Assembly: GCF_015711645.1 (NCBI RefSeq)
Contig: NZ_JABTEX010000001.1
Location: forward strand, 868,001 to 932,000
Direction: 5' to 3'
From: Planomonospora sp. ID82291
GTDB taxonomy: Bacteria > Actinomycetota > Actinomycetes > Streptosporangiales > Streptosporangiaceae
Length of the DNA stretch: 64,000 nucleotides
Shown: positions 53,804 through 63,465 of the stretch, piece by piece
Numbering within the stretch: the stretch's first letter is position 1
Layout of the letters: every line of letters starts with the position of its first letter
Translations under genes and position numbers: made by a program
Notes under the pieces: model-generated
The model's input: only the letters and a program-made list of their open reading frames with translations
Told to the model about the DNA's origin: nothing
Databases searched by the model: none

Positions 53804-54820
53804 CTATGTCGATCTTTCCCCCGCCGGGCAAGCCCCCGTCCCCGGACGGGGCGCGCCGCACCCGGAGACGGCCGTCCGGTCCGCCGCGAGCGGGTGTCCC
53901 TCGGGGTGCCCCCCGGCGCGGACCGGCGCCACCGACCGGACGCCCGGCAGGGACTTCAGCGCCGCGGCGGCGGCCGGGAGGTCGGCGGGGCCGGAGAAGC
54001 GGACGTAGAAGGTCTCGTAGGACCGGTCGGACCGGAACAGCGGGTCGCCGGCCGGGCGCTCGGGGTGGTAGTGCCGCAGCAGCCGGACCCGGTGGTCGCG
54101 GCTCTCCAGGTAGACGGTCCCGGCCCCGGGCAGGTCCCGGATCCGGTCGAGGACCGTCCGCTTCTCCACCGCGCTCGCCGACCCCGTGACCCCGGCGGGC
54201 CGGTGCTTCGGGCACGCGTACCGGGACCAGTCGTCCGTCCCGCACAGGTGCACGGCGAAATCGGCCCTGCCCGCCCAGAAGTCGGTGGGCACGCGCAGCA
54301 CCCGGTTGACCCCGGGGAGCTCCTCGATCCGCTCGGCCACCGCCGTGAAGTCCTCACTCCGGCGGAGCGTCCCCTCGACCCGCGCGTGCAGGAACGCGAG
54401 CTCGATCTTCTCCGGCTCGCCCGCCTCGGTGTAGTAGGCCAGCGTCCGGCGGCGGTCCTCCTCCCTGCTCACGAAGGCCGCCCCGGCCAGCTCGGGCATC
54501 GCCCGCATCCGCTCCTCGACCGCCCGGCCGTCGGCCTCCGTCGCCTCGCGCCGCTCCTGGCACGCCCACGCCTCCGCGCCCAGGCCGCACAGGTGGGCCG
54601 CGATCCGCACCTGGACGGGGAACGGCGCGTCCGGCGGGGGCAGCGGCTCGCGGGACCGCTCGTACAGGTGGCGCCCCCCGGTCCCGGCCGCCACCAGCAC
54701 CGCCGCCACCGTGAAGCAGACCGCCAGCAGCCGGGCATGCGCCCGCGTCCACGCCTGGAGCCACGGCTCCCGATCCGGATCGCCACCGCCGAAGGAGATC
54801 TCTTCATACCCGGACGACAT
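53804..54820 (-). CDS. Membrane-anchored protein with two FtsX-extracellular-like domains, no permease
   Basis: This 338-residue paralogue of the next gene has an N-terminal cytoplasmic tail and one membrane helix (LLAVCFTVAAVLVAAGTGG, about 31-49). Two FtsX-extracellular-like modules follow. Module 1 (about 68-190) has VRIAAHLCGLGAEAWACQE, ERMRAMPELAGAAFVSREE and VNRVLRVPTDFW. Module 2 (about 195-310) has FAVHLCGTDDWSRYACPK, IRDLPGAGTVYLESRDHR and SYETFYVRFSGPADLP. Each module keeps a cysteine pair. The C-terminal 30 residues are polar. Start ATG 54820 (MSSGYEEISF) is the first of a probable operon that continues leftward through the GT2 and GT4 genes. Confidence 0.75.
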   Translation of the reverse strand: MSSGYEEISFGGGDPDREPWLQAWTRAHARLLAVCFTVAAVLVAAGTGGRHLYERSREPLPPPDAPFPVQVRIAAHLCGLGAEAWACQERREATEADGRAVEERMRAMPELAGAAFVSREEDRRRTLAYYTEAGEPEKIELAFLHARVEGTLRRSEDFTAVAERIEELPGVNRVLRVPTDFWAGRADFAVHLCGTDDWSRYACPKHRPAGVTGSASAVEKRTVLDRIRDLPGAGTVYLESRDHRVRLLRHYHPERPAGDPLFRSDRSYETFYVRFSGPADLPAAAAALKSLPGVRSVAPVRAGGHPEGHPLAADRTAVSGCGAPRPGTGACPAGERST

Positions 54821-54918
54821 TCAAGAAACTATGCCCAATCAGGGGAGAAATCACCATACGGTCGCCACCCGTCAGCGGAGCGGAGACGCCGGGCAGGAGG
54901 CGGGGGAATCCCGGCCCT

Positions 54919-57129
54919 TCAGGGCACGGTCATCCAGACGTCGACGGACAGCGACCAGGTGCCGTTCGGCGCCTCGGTGAGGGAGCGCTCGTCCTGGCGG
55001 GTGCGCAGCGCCATCACCCGGACCGGCGTGCCGTACGGCGCGAGCTGGCCCGCCTCGGCGGCCAGCAGGACCGGCGTACGGCCCGCCGCCCGGACGCGGC
55101 CGATCAGCCGGGTCACGTCGGCCGGGGGCGGCAGGTCGGTGCCGGGGACGACCGCGACCCGGGCCGCGGGCACGCCGCAGACCCCCCGGACGAGCTGGGT
55201 GAACCGGTCGGCGGTGACCCGCTCCACGATGAGCGCCGCGGCGTCCGACGGAAGGGACGCGCACATCGCCTCGACCGCCGCGCGCTCCCCCCGCCCGACC
55301 GGCGTGAACGCGGTCCCGATGGAGGTGACGGCGGCGGGCGCGACCAGCAGCGCCGCGCCGAGGACGGCGGCGCCCTTGCGCGCGCCGGGGCCGTGTCCCC
55401 GGTCCCGGACCGCCTCGGTGATCCGCCGCAGGCCCCAGACCGCGAGCAGGATCAGGCCGGGCAGCACGACGGGGACCAGCCGCCGGGCGGCCCACGGGTG
55501 GTCGGGGGTGATCGCCGGGCGGTAGAGCGTGGTGACCGTGGTCCAGCCGATCACCGCCAGCGGGAGCAGCCACGCGCGCGCCGCCCCCCGCACGAGCCTG
55601 CGGACCAGGACGGCGGCGGCCAGCGTGGCGAGCAGCACGGCCGGAACGCCGACGTACCAGGCCGCCCAGTGCAGCGCGTCCTCGTAGTAGAGCCGGGAGC
55701 CGTCGACGGCGAGCCCGTTGGCCGCCTGCGTCTTCTCGATGAACTCCGCGGTCGTCCGGTCCTCGTCGGTGACCGCCCGGCGGGTCACGGTCTGCAGCCA
55801 GGGCCGGAGGGCGAAGGCCGCCATGACCGCCGCCACCAGCCCGGCCGCGGCCTCCGGCAGCCACCGGACGCGGGCCGCCCGGCGGAGCGGGCCCGCCAGC
55901 CGGGGGGCGAGCGCGGCGGCGGCCAGGGTGCAGAGCAGGACGGCGCCGCAGACGGCCAGCAGGGGCCGCCACGACGCCGCGAGGTAGTCGAGGTACGGCT
56001 CGGCCAGCAGGAACGCGGCGGCGAAGCCGAGACCGGCCCCCGCCAGCAGCCCGCCGAGCAGCGGCAGGCCGAACCGCCCGTCCGGCGTGTCCTCGCCTTC
56101 CGCGGACGCGCCGCGCTCCGGCGTACCGGACCGCTCCCCCGCCCCGGAGCCGCCGGACGCACCTGCCCGGCGCAGCGCGATCAGCAGGCCCGCGTAGGCC
56201 AGCACCGGCAGCACGTCCCGCAGGCCGTCGATCCGGACGAGCACCGCCAGCCCGAAGACCAGCCCGGCCAGCGCGGCCCCGGTCCGGGAGCGGGCGTCCA
56301 GCAGCAGCGAGAGCCCGCCGAAGAGCAGGATCAGCGACGGGATCTCGCTGAAGGTGGTCCGCGAGGTGTAGAGGAGCGGCAGGCAGACCGCGAGGGCCAG
56401 CGCGGCGAGCGGCGCCCACCGGGCCCCGGCCAGCCGGGCGGCGGTCCCGGCGAACACCAGCACGGCCAGCGCCCCCAGCACCGGCGGGGTCAGCAGGAGG
56501 CCGTCCAGCCCGCCCAGCCAGTGGCCGATCGCGTAGACCGTCGGCGGCCCCGGCATGAACTGCGGCACCACCGCGCCGCCGTGGTCGAAGAAGCCCACGC
56601 TGTCGAAGCGGAGCGCCGGATCCGGCCCGCCGAAGGCCGCCTCGCCGTACGGGATCGGCGGCGAACCGCGCTCTGCCAGCCAGACGGCGTACTGCGCGTA
56701 GGTGGCGGGGTCGCGGCGGACGATCAGCTGCTCGCTGTGCAGCAGCGCGTTGAACAGTCCTGAACCCGCCGCGACGGCGAGCACCCCGGCCGCCTGCCAC
56801 CGGGTCGCCCCCCCGATCCCGGCCGCCTGCCCCGGCCCGCTCTCCGGCACGGACCCGGATCCGGACCTGTCCTCCGGCACGGACCCGGACCCCGGCACGG
56901 ACCCGCTCCCGGGCGGGCGGCGCAGGCCGTACCGGCACAGCAGCGCGGCGGCGGCCAGGCCCAGCGGGACGGCGGCGAGCGGCCGGAACCAGCCGAGCAG
57001 GAGCAGCGGGAGCCCGGCGAGCAGCCAGCCCGCCAGCACGAGCGCGGGCGCGGCCGAGGCCACGGCGAGCACCCGGCCCGCCGAGGGCCTGCGCACGCGT
57101 TCCGGCCAGGTGGTCCTCATGATCCTCAT
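54919..57129 (-). CDS. Large multi-pass GT-C-like membrane protein
   Basis: This 736-residue protein starts at ATG 57129 (MRIMRTTWPERV) or ATG 57120. About twelve membrane helices and a GT-C-type first loop with RRDPATYAQYAVWLAERG, where an acidic D is retained near residue 140, suggest a polyprenyl-phosphate-sugar-dependent transferase of the ArnT/PMT type. A soluble C-terminal region (about 600-736, MCASLPSDAAALIVERVTA) follows. The linker near 85-100 has repeated GSGSVP units and a disordered insertion at about 330-350. The enzyme would use sugars loaded by the GT2 protein. It is divergent from a second GT-C-like gene. Confidence 0.75.
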   Translation of the reverse strand: MRIMRTTWPERVRRPSAGRVLAVASAAPALVLAGWLLAGLPLLLLGWFRPLAAVPLGLAAAALLCRYGLRRPPGSGSVPGSGSVPEDRSGSGSVPESGPGQAAGIGGATRWQAAGVLAVAAGSGLFNALLHSEQLIVRRDPATYAQYAVWLAERGSPPIPYGEAAFGGPDPALRFDSVGFFDHGGAVVPQFMPGPPTVYAIGHWLGGLDGLLLTPPVLGALAVLVFAGTAARLAGARWAPLAALALAVCLPLLYTSRTTFSEIPSLILLFGGLSLLLDARSRTGAALAGLVFGLAVLVRIDGLRDVLPVLAYAGLLIALRRAGASGGSGAGERSGTPERGASAEGEDTPDGRFGLPLLGGLLAGAGLGFAAAFLLAEPYLDYLAASWRPLLAVCGAVLLCTLAAAALAPRLAGPLRRAARVRWLPEAAAGLVAAVMAAFALRPWLQTVTRRAVTDEDRTTAEFIEKTQAANGLAVDGSRLYYEDALHWAAWYVGVPAVLLATLAAAVLVRRLVRGAARAWLLPLAVIGWTTVTTLYRPAITPDHPWAARRLVPVVLPGLILLAVWGLRRITEAVRDRGHGPGARKGAAVLGAALLVAPAAVTSIGTAFTPVGRGERAAVEAMCASLPSDAAALIVERVTADRFTQLVRGVCGVPAARVAVVPGTDLPPPADVTRLIGRVRAAGRTPVLLAAEAGQLAPYGTPVRVMALRTRQDERSLTEAPNGTWSLSVDVWMTVP

Positions 57130-57210
57130 CGCAGAGTAGTCGCAACCCGCCGGTACGGCCCCGCCCGCCGGAGCCGATAGCGTACGCGCAACGCGCGAAG
57201 GGGGCGGCGG

Positions 57211-58773
57211 GTGGCCGGACGGGTACGGGGGCGTCGGTGGCTCGCGGGCGGGCGCACGGTCCGAAAGCGCGAGCCGGTCCCGGAGCACGAACCGGCCCCG
57301 GAGGCGCCGGAGCACGTCCGGCAGGACCGGCGGTTCCCGGGAGTGCCGGGCCTGGCGCGGGGGCACCGGTGGTTCCTCGGGGTGCCGGGCCTCGCGCGGG
57401 AGCACCGGTGGTTCCTCGGGGTGCTGGGCCTCGGCGCCGTCCTGCGGGCGGTGACCATGCTGGGCTACCGGCCCGCGATCTGGTTCCCCGACTCCTACAC
57501 CTACGTCGTCACCGCGCTGAAGCCCCGCCCGGACCTGGTCCGCCCCGCGGGGTACTCCATGTTCCTGCGCCTGCTGGAGCCGCTGCACAGCTTCGCCCTC
57601 GTGGCCCTGGTCCAGCACCTGCTGGGGCTCGCGACGGGCGTCCTGCTCTACCTCGCCGCCCGGCGGCTGAGCGCCCCCGGCCGGGCGGCGGCGCTCGCCT
57701 CCGCGCCGGTGCTGCTGGACGCCTACCAGATCGAGCTGGAGCACCTGCTGGTCTCCGACGCGCTCTTCGCCGCGCTGGTCCTCGCCGCGGTCCTGCTCGC
57801 CCTGTCCCGCGAGGTGACGCGGCGTACGGCCTGCGGGATCGGCCTGCTGGTCGCGGCGGCGACGCTCACCAGGACGGTCGGCCTCCCGCTGGCCGCCCTC
57901 TTCGCGGGCTGGCTGCTGTACCGGGCGCGGGGCCGCGCGGTGGTCGCCGGGGTGATGCTGGTCGCGGCGGCGCTGCCGGTCCTGGGGTACGGGGCCTGGT
58001 TCCACGCCACCTACCAGCGGGTCGGCCTCGTCGGCGCGAACGGCGTCTTCCTCTACTCCAAGACGATGGCGTTCGCCGACTGCGCGGTGATGAGGCCGCC
58101 CGCGGACCTGGCGGTGCTCTGCGACCCCCGGCCCCCGGCCGAGCGGCCCCCCTCCCAGGAGTACATCTGGAGCCCCGACGCCCCGCTGGTCCGGCTGCCC
58201 GGCATCACCTTCAGCCGGGAGAACGACGCGCTGGCCGGGCGGTTCGCCGCGCTGGCCCTGCGCAGCCAGCCGCTCGACTACCTGGGTTCGGTCGCCGAGG
58301 AGCTGGCCCGCTCCTTCACCTGGGACCGCCCGGTCTACCCGGACGCGGAGATCTACGGCTACTACGAGTTCCCGGCCGAGCCGCCCCCGCCGCCGGGCCG
58401 CTACCCCGCCACGGTGGGTGCGGAGTTCGCGCAGCGCTACGAACGGGGGCCGATCGGCACCGCGGTCGCCGAGCCGTACGCCGGCTGGATGCGGGCCTAC
58501 CAGGACGTCGCCCGGCTGCCCGGCACGGTGCTGCTGGTGATCCTGGCCGCCCCGCCGGTCCTGGCGGGCGTACGGCGGTGGCGGCGGCGCGGTCCCCGCC
58601 CCGGGTCCGGGCGGGCGGCGTGGGCGCTGCCGTGGGCGGTGGCGGTGCTGCTGCTGGTGATGCCCGCGGCGACGGCGGAGTTCGACCACCGGTACGTGCT
58701 CCCGGCCGTGCCGGTCGCGTGCCTGGCCCTGGTTCTCGCAGTCGGTAAACCTAATTTGCCAAACATTCCATGA
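57211..58773 (+). CDS. GT-C-like membrane glycosyltransferase
   Basis: This 520-residue protein has about ten membrane helices and a large extracytoplasmic loop (about 295-430). The first loop reads YRPAIWFPDSYTYVVTALK, with an Asp in the position of the catalytic acid of GT-C enzymes, and GYSMFLRLLEPLHSF follows. The substrate cannot be named. The N-terminal 70 residues are an unusual Arg/Pro-rich region with three tandem 13-residue units (HRWFLGVPGLARE type) not found in the fold. The start is GTG 57211 with GAAGGGGGCGG before it. It is divergent from the other GT-C-like gene. Confidence 0.78.
   Translation: MAGRVRGRRWLAGGRTVRKREPVPEHEPAPEAPEHVRQDRRFPGVPGLARGHRWFLGVPGLAREHRWFLGVLGLGAVLRAVTMLGYRPAIWFPDSYTYVVTALKPRPDLVRPAGYSMFLRLLEPLHSFALVALVQHLLGLATGVLLYLAARRLSAPGRAAALASAPVLLDAYQIELEHLLVSDALFAALVLAAVLLALSREVTRRTACGIGLLVAAATLTRTVGLPLAALFAGWLLYRARGRAVVAGVMLVAAALPVLGYGAWFHATYQRVGLVGANGVFLYSKTMAFADCAVMRPPADLAVLCDPRPPAERPPSQEYIWSPDAPLVRLPGITFSRENDALAGRFAALALRSQPLDYLGSVAEELARSFTWDRPVYPDAEIYGYYEFPAEPPPPPGRYPATVGAEFAQRYERGPIGTAVAEPYAGWMRAYQDVARLPGTVLLVILAAPPVLAGVRRWRRRGPRPGSGRAAWALPWAVAVLLLVMPAATAEFDHRYVLPAVPVACLALVLAVGKPNLPNIP
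57325..57441 (+). repeat. 39-bp tandem repeat encoding 13-residue units
   Basis: Three 39-bp units are in frame at 57325-57363 (degenerate), 57364-57402 and 57403-57441. They code the N-terminal HRWFLGV-type repeats of the GT-C-like gene. Confidence 0.8.
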
Positions 58774-58947
58774 AATGTCCGAATTTGAGTATGCTGGGCG
58801 ACCGGATCATCACGGTGGCGAGCAAGAGGATGGGCATGACCAAGTTCAGCCCATCACAATCCCTCGTACCGGCCGCGTGGCCTACTCTTTGGGCGCGATG
58901 AGCGAGCAGAGGCAGCGCAGCGCGTTGCCGCCGAGCGAGGAGGGTGG

Positions 58948-60531
58948 ATGAGCGACCACCGGCATGTCGCCGCGCAGGACCGGACGCCGCCGTCCGGCCC
59001 CGGTCCCCGCCGCTCCCGGCGCGGCGGCGACGGCATCCGCTCCGAGGAGACCCTGCCGAGCAACACCCCTCCCCGCGGCAAGAGCCGCTCCGCCCGGCGG
59101 ATCGGCGCGGGCGGCTGGGCGGGCATCGGACTGACCGGCGTACTGGTGCTGGGCACCCTGGCCGGCTACAAGACCCTGTGGTTGGACACCGTCAACAGCT
59201 TCAAGACGGTCTCCATCAAAGACACCAAGGACCGCCCGGTGAACGCGACCGGCGCGCTCAACGTCCTGCTGGTCGGCTCCGACACCCGCGAGGGCGACAA
59301 CCTCAAGTACGGCCAGAAGATGGCCGACGCGGGCAAGCGCACCGACACGATCATCCTCATGCACATCTCCCCCAACCGTGACAAGGCGACGCTCGTCAGC
59401 TTCCCCCGCGACTCCATGGTGGACATGCCCGCCTGCGAGGGCGAGAACGGCAACCAGGTCCCCGCGAGGCGCGAGATGATCAATGCCGCCTACAACGAGG
59501 GCGGCATCACCTGCACCATCACCACGATCGAGCACCTCACCGACATCCGCATCGACCACTTCGTCGAGGTGGACTTCACCGGGTTCAAGAGCATCGTGGA
59601 CGCCCTCGGCGGCATCCGGATCTGCCTCAAGACTCCGGTGGACAGCAAGAAGGCCAAGCTCACGCTCGCCGCCGGCTGGCACAACCTCAAGGGCGAGGCG
59701 GCCCTCGGCTACGTGCGGCTGCGCGACTACGGCGACGGCAGCGACATCCAGCGGATCAAGCGCCAGCAGGTCTTCCTCACCAAGGTGGTGCAGAAGGCGA
59801 CCAGCAGCGAGCTGCTCACCGACATCGGCAAACTCCGTGCCTTCATCGGCGAGGTCGCCAAGTCCGTCCGGATGGACGAGGAACTGGCCAGCGACCAGCA
59901 GGCCCTGATCGAGATCGCGATGAGCGCCAAGGCGCTGACCGCCAGCGGCGTCAAGTTCATCACCGTCCCGTGGGGCGCCGACCCCACCGACAAGAACCGG
60001 GTCGTCTGGCGGCAGCCGGCCGCCGGCGAGCTCTTCGAGTCGATCAAGAACGACACCGAGGTGACCCCGACCGCCTCGCCCACCGCCTCCGCCAAGCCCG
60101 CCGTCAAGCACGAGCAGGTCCGGGTCCAGGTCCTCAACGGCACCGACAAGCCGGGCCTGGCCTCGGAGGTGGCGGGCAAGCTCGCCGCCCAGGGTTTCGT
60201 GGTCACCCAGGTCGGCAACGCCCGCCCGGCGACCGGCAACGTGCCGGCCACCTCGGTGCGCTACGCCAAGAAGGACACCGCCGAGGGCCCCTCCTACGCC
60301 GACGCGCTCGCCGCCCGGCTCTCCGGCGAGAAGCTGACCCCCACCGTGGGCAAGGTCAAGCCCATCACCGCCGACAGGTACTCCCCGGCCACCGCGATCA
60401 CCCAGTCGCCCACCGGCCCGGTCGTCCAGCTCGTCATCGGCGACGACTGGAAGGGCGTCCGGGTCCCCACCAAGATCCCCGACTCCCTCAAGGACCAGGT
60501 CGTCGACACCAAGACCGACCCCTGCCAGTGA
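58948..60531 (+). CDS. LCP (LytR-CpsA-Psr) family cell-wall glycopolymer ligase
   Basis: This 527-residue protein has a disordered cytoplasmic N-terminus and a membrane helix at about 56-75 (AGIGLTGVLVLGTLAGYK). The LCP domain (about 100-280) has LNVLLVGSDTREGDN, RTDTIILMHISP and TLVSFPRDSMVDMP, and a LytR_C domain (about 390-480) begins VRVQVLNGTDKPGLASEVA. LCP enzymes transfer glycopolymers from lipid carriers to peptidoglycan; in M. tuberculosis the homologue Rv3267 attaches arabinogalactan. The Arg and Asp residues of the active site are present. AGGAGGG lies just before ATG 58948. Confidence 0.94.
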   Translation: MSDHRHVAAQDRTPPSGPGPRRSRRGGDGIRSEETLPSNTPPRGKSRSARRIGAGGWAGIGLTGVLVLGTLAGYKTLWLDTVNSFKTVSIKDTKDRPVNATGALNVLLVGSDTREGDNLKYGQKMADAGKRTDTIILMHISPNRDKATLVSFPRDSMVDMPACEGENGNQVPARREMINAAYNEGGITCTITTIEHLTDIRIDHFVEVDFTGFKSIVDALGGIRICLKTPVDSKKAKLTLAAGWHNLKGEAALGYVRLRDYGDGSDIQRIKRQQVFLTKVVQKATSSELLTDIGKLRAFIGEVAKSVRMDEELASDQQALIEIAMSAKALTASGVKFITVPWGADPTDKNRVVWRQPAAGELFESIKNDTEVTPTASPTASAKPAVKHEQVRVQVLNGTDKPGLASEVAGKLAAQGFVVTQVGNARPATGNVPATSVRYAKKDTAEGPSYADALAARLSGEKLTPTVGKVKPITADRYSPATAITQSPTGPVVQLVIGDDWKGVRVPTKIPDSLKDQVVDTKTDPCQ

Positions 60532-60536
60532 CCCGG

Positions 60537-60578
60537 GGAGGCGGAACCGCATCGGAGGGCGCGGGTTCCGCGGCCTCC
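60537..60578 (+). terminator. Hairpin after the LCP gene
   Basis: GCGGAACC (60541-60548) pairs with GGTTCCGC (60564-60571). The flanking GGAG (60537-60540) and CTCC (60575-60578) extend it across a bulge. It lies 6 bp after the stop. The rest of the 233-bp gap to 60765 shows nothing recognisable. Confidence 0.6.
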
Positions 60579-60764
60579 GGAGAGTCACGATTTCCCGTGA
60601 ACCCGGGGCAAGGTCGTTCCTCGTGCGACAGGCGGCACGCGGTCGGTTTATGGTGGGCAGGTCGGCGAGGCGAACCCACGGGGCCCACGCGGCCGCATCC
60701 TCCGGGGCGCCCCCGCCAGCGTGCCCGACCTCCCGTCTCCGACAGATAGCTGAGCGTTTCCCCC

Positions 60765-62273
60765 GTGAGCGACACCCGATCCTCCTTCCCGGTTCCGGCC
60801 TCCAGGGACGACGGCGCCCAGGGCGCCGCCCCCGCGGGGCCCGCCGACGGACGTGGCCGGACCCCCGCCCCGTGGCCGATGCCCGGACACGTGCAGCAGC
60901 CCGCGGCGCCCTTCCCGGAGTCCGACGCCTCCTGGCCGGACCCGCCGGACTCCGGGCGGCCCGCCCCCGGCTGGGGGAGCCGTCGCAGGTCCGTCGAGGA
61001 GGAGGCGCCCGGCGAGGTCACCGCGTGGGGCCATCCGCCGTACCGCGAGGCCCGGCCCCGGCCCGGCGAGCCCCAGCCGCCCGCGCCCCGCGCCCCGTCG
61101 GCCTGGGAGACCTCCCCCGGCCGGGAGGCGGGTCTCCCCTCCACCGGCGCCGCGGCGGAGGCGGGACGGCCCGCGGACGGGGAGGGCCTGCCCGCCGACG
61201 AGCCCGCGGCCCCTCCGGCGCGCAAGAAGCGCGAGCCGTACCTCGACAACGTGAAGTTCGTCCTGATCGCCATGGTCGTGGCCGGGCACTCGCTGGTCCC
61301 GACGATGGACGCGCACTCGGCCAAGTCCGCGTACATGTTCATCTACACGTTCCACATGCCGGCGTTCGTGCTGATCAGCGGCTATCTCGGCCGGAACTTC
61401 TGGAACTCCAACGCGAAGATCAACAAGCTCGTCGACACCATGCTGGTGCCGTACGTGGTCGTGGAGATCGGCTACGCGCTGCTCCGCTACGCGCTGGGCC
61501 AGAAGTGGACGCTGACGATCATCGACCCGGCCTGGCTGAACTGGTACCTCCTGGCCCTGGTGCTCTGGCGGATCTCCACGCCGATCTGGACCCGGATGCG
61601 GCAGCCGCTGCTGGTCGCGGTGGTCATCTACCTGGTCGCCGGGTTCTCCGAGATCTCCGGTGACTTCAGCATCGACCGCTTCTTCGGCCTGCTCCCGTTC
61701 TACGTGCTCGGCCTGATGCTCAAGCCCGAGCACTTCGACCTGCTCAAGCCGCTCTGGGTCAGGATCGTCGCCGGAGTCGTGGCCGCCGGCGGCGCCGGGG
61801 TCGCGATCGTCCTCGCCCCGCACGTCGGGCTCGACCCGGTCTACTTCCGCTACAGCTTCAAGTCGATGGACATGAGCTGGTGGGTGGGGCTCGGCGTGCG
61901 CGGGGCCATGCTGGTCGCCGCGCTGGCGCTGACGTTCGCGCTGCTGGCGCTGGTCCCCCGGCGCGAGACCTGGTTCTCCGACCTGGGCACCCGCACGCTC
62001 TACGCCTATCTCCTGCACGGCGTCGTGGTGCTCGTCGCCAAGGACCAGGGCTGGCTGGACGTCCCCTGGCTGCACGGCCCGCTGGGCGTGCTGGCCATCA
62101 TGTCGAGCTCCGTGGCCCTGGCCATCGTCCTGTGCCTGCCGGAGACCCGTACGGCCTTCAAGTGGCTGCTGGAGCCGCGCCTGGTCTGGCTCTACCGGCG
62201 GCCCGCGGAGTCCCGGAGCACCGCCGGGGAGCCTCCCGCCCCCGGGGAGAGTTCAGCCCCGGTTCCCCGGTAG
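60765..62273 (+). CDS. Acyltransferase-3 family membrane protein
   Basis: This 502-residue protein starts at GTG 60765. The first about 155 residues are a disordered Pro/Gly/Ala/Glu-rich region. The rest has about ten membrane helices and the acyltransferase-3 signature KREPYLDNVKFVLIAMVVAGHSL, whose His is the conserved family residue. The motif TFHMPAFVLISGYLGR follows. These enzymes O-acylate sugars or lipids on the cell surface. It lies between the LCP gene and a GT4 gene, consistent with wall-glycan decoration. Confidence 0.88.
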   Translation: MSDTRSSFPVPASRDDGAQGAAPAGPADGRGRTPAPWPMPGHVQQPAAPFPESDASWPDPPDSGRPAPGWGSRRRSVEEEAPGEVTAWGHPPYREARPRPGEPQPPAPRAPSAWETSPGREAGLPSTGAAAEAGRPADGEGLPADEPAAPPARKKREPYLDNVKFVLIAMVVAGHSLVPTMDAHSAKSAYMFIYTFHMPAFVLISGYLGRNFWNSNAKINKLVDTMLVPYVVVEIGYALLRYALGQKWTLTIIDPAWLNWYLLALVLWRISTPIWTRMRQPLLVAVVIYLVAGFSEISGDFSIDRFFGLLPFYVLGLMLKPEHFDLLKPLWVRIVAGVVAAGGAGVAIVLAPHVGLDPVYFRYSFKSMDMSWWVGLGVRGAMLVAALALTFALLALVPRRETWFSDLGTRTLYAYLLHGVVVLVAKDQGWLDVPWLHGPLGVLAIMSSSVALAIVLCLPETRTAFKWLLEPRLVWLYRRPAESRSTAGEPPAPGESSAPVPR

Positions 62274-62322
62274 TTCACGCAACCCACCCGGTGACGACGG
62301 AACCACCGCTCAGCATCGGGAT

Positions 62323-63465
62323 ATGCGGGTATGTTTCGGGACGGTCGTCCATCACCCCGAAGACGCCCGGATCATGCATCGGCAGATCCGGGCGCTCCTC
62401 GACGCCGGGCACGAGATCACCTACGTCGCCCCCTTCACCGACTGCAACGTCACCCCCGACCCCCGGATCCGGGCGATCGACGTGCCCCGTGCGGCCGGAC
62501 GCCGCCGCCGGCGCGCGCTCAGCGCCGCCCGCGCGGCGCTGAAGCGCGGGGTCGAGGGCGCCGACCTGCTGGTCGTGCACGACGTCGAGCTGCTGCTCCG
62601 GCTGCCCCGGCGCCGCCCCGCCACCGTCTGGGACGTGCGCGAGCACCCCGAGGACCTCGCCGCCGACCTGGCCGCCGACACCCGCCTCCCGGCGGGCCTG
62701 TTCCGGTCCCTGCCCGCCCTGGTGCGCCGGATCGAGTCCCGCGCCGAGCGCCGCCTCCACCTCGTCCTGGCCGAGGAGTCCCACCGGGAGCGCTTCACCG
62801 GCTCCCACCCGGTCGTCCCCGACACCGCCCGCGTGCCCCGGCGCCCCCCGCTGCCGCCCGGGCACCAGAGCCGGGTGGTCCACCTCGGGCGGATCTCGTA
62901 CTCCCGGGGCGCGGCGGAACTCGTCGAGCTCGCCCGCCGCCTCGTCCCGCACGGCATCAGGCTGGACCTGATCGGCCCCGCCGACGGCGGGACCCGGCCG
63001 CTGCTGCGCGACGCCCAGCGCGAGGGCCTGCTCGACTGGTACGGCCACGTCCCCGACCGGCACGCCCTGCGGATGGCCGAGGGCGCGATCGCCGGGCTCT
63101 CCCTCCGGCACGACTCCCCCGGCCGGGAGCGCCCGGCGCCCACCAAGATCATCGAATACATGGCCCGGGGGATCCCGGTGGTCACCACCCCGGTCCCGGC
63201 CGCGGCCTCGATGGTCGACCGGGTCCGCTGCGGCGCGGTCGTGCCCTTCGGGGACGTCGGTGCCGCGGTCCGGGCCGTGCTGGCGCTGCGGGACGACCCC
63301 TCCGGCGCGGCGGCCATGGGCGCCCGCGGGCGCACCGAGGCGGCGCTGCACCACGACTGGTCCGGCCACGCGGGCGCCTTCGTCAACCTGCTGGAGGAAT
63401 GGGCCGGGGAACCGGTGACGGCGGGCCGGGAGCTTGGTTCACTGGAACCATGGCACGCCATCTGA
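62323..63465 (+). CDS. GT4-family glycosyltransferase
   Basis: This 380-residue GT-B protein has the N-terminal MRVCFGTVVHHPEDARIM and a C-terminal nucleotide-sugar domain with SRVVHLGRISYSRGAAEL, HVPDRHALRMAEGAIAGL and TKIIEYMARGIPVVTT. The last carries the catalytic-type Glu (x-I-I-E-Y). The middle Arg-rich segment (about 62-75) is typical of polar GT4 linkers. It could extend a wall or surface glycan; the sugar and acceptor are unknown. The next gene starts 16 bp before its stop, in another frame. Confidence 0.86.
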   Translation: MRVCFGTVVHHPEDARIMHRQIRALLDAGHEITYVAPFTDCNVTPDPRIRAIDVPRAAGRRRRRALSAARAALKRGVEGADLLVVHDVELLLRLPRRRPATVWDVREHPEDLAADLAADTRLPAGLFRSLPALVRRIESRAERRLHLVLAEESHRERFTGSHPVVPDTARVPRRPPLPPGHQSRVVHLGRISYSRGAAELVELARRLVPHGIRLDLIGPADGGTRPLLRDAQREGLLDWYGHVPDRHALRMAEGAIAGLSLRHDSPGRERPAPTKIIEYMARGIPVVTTPVPAAASMVDRVRCGAVVPFGDVGAAVRAVLALRDDPSGAAAMGARGRTEAALHHDWSGHAGAFVNLLEEWAGEPVTAGRELGSLEPWHAI

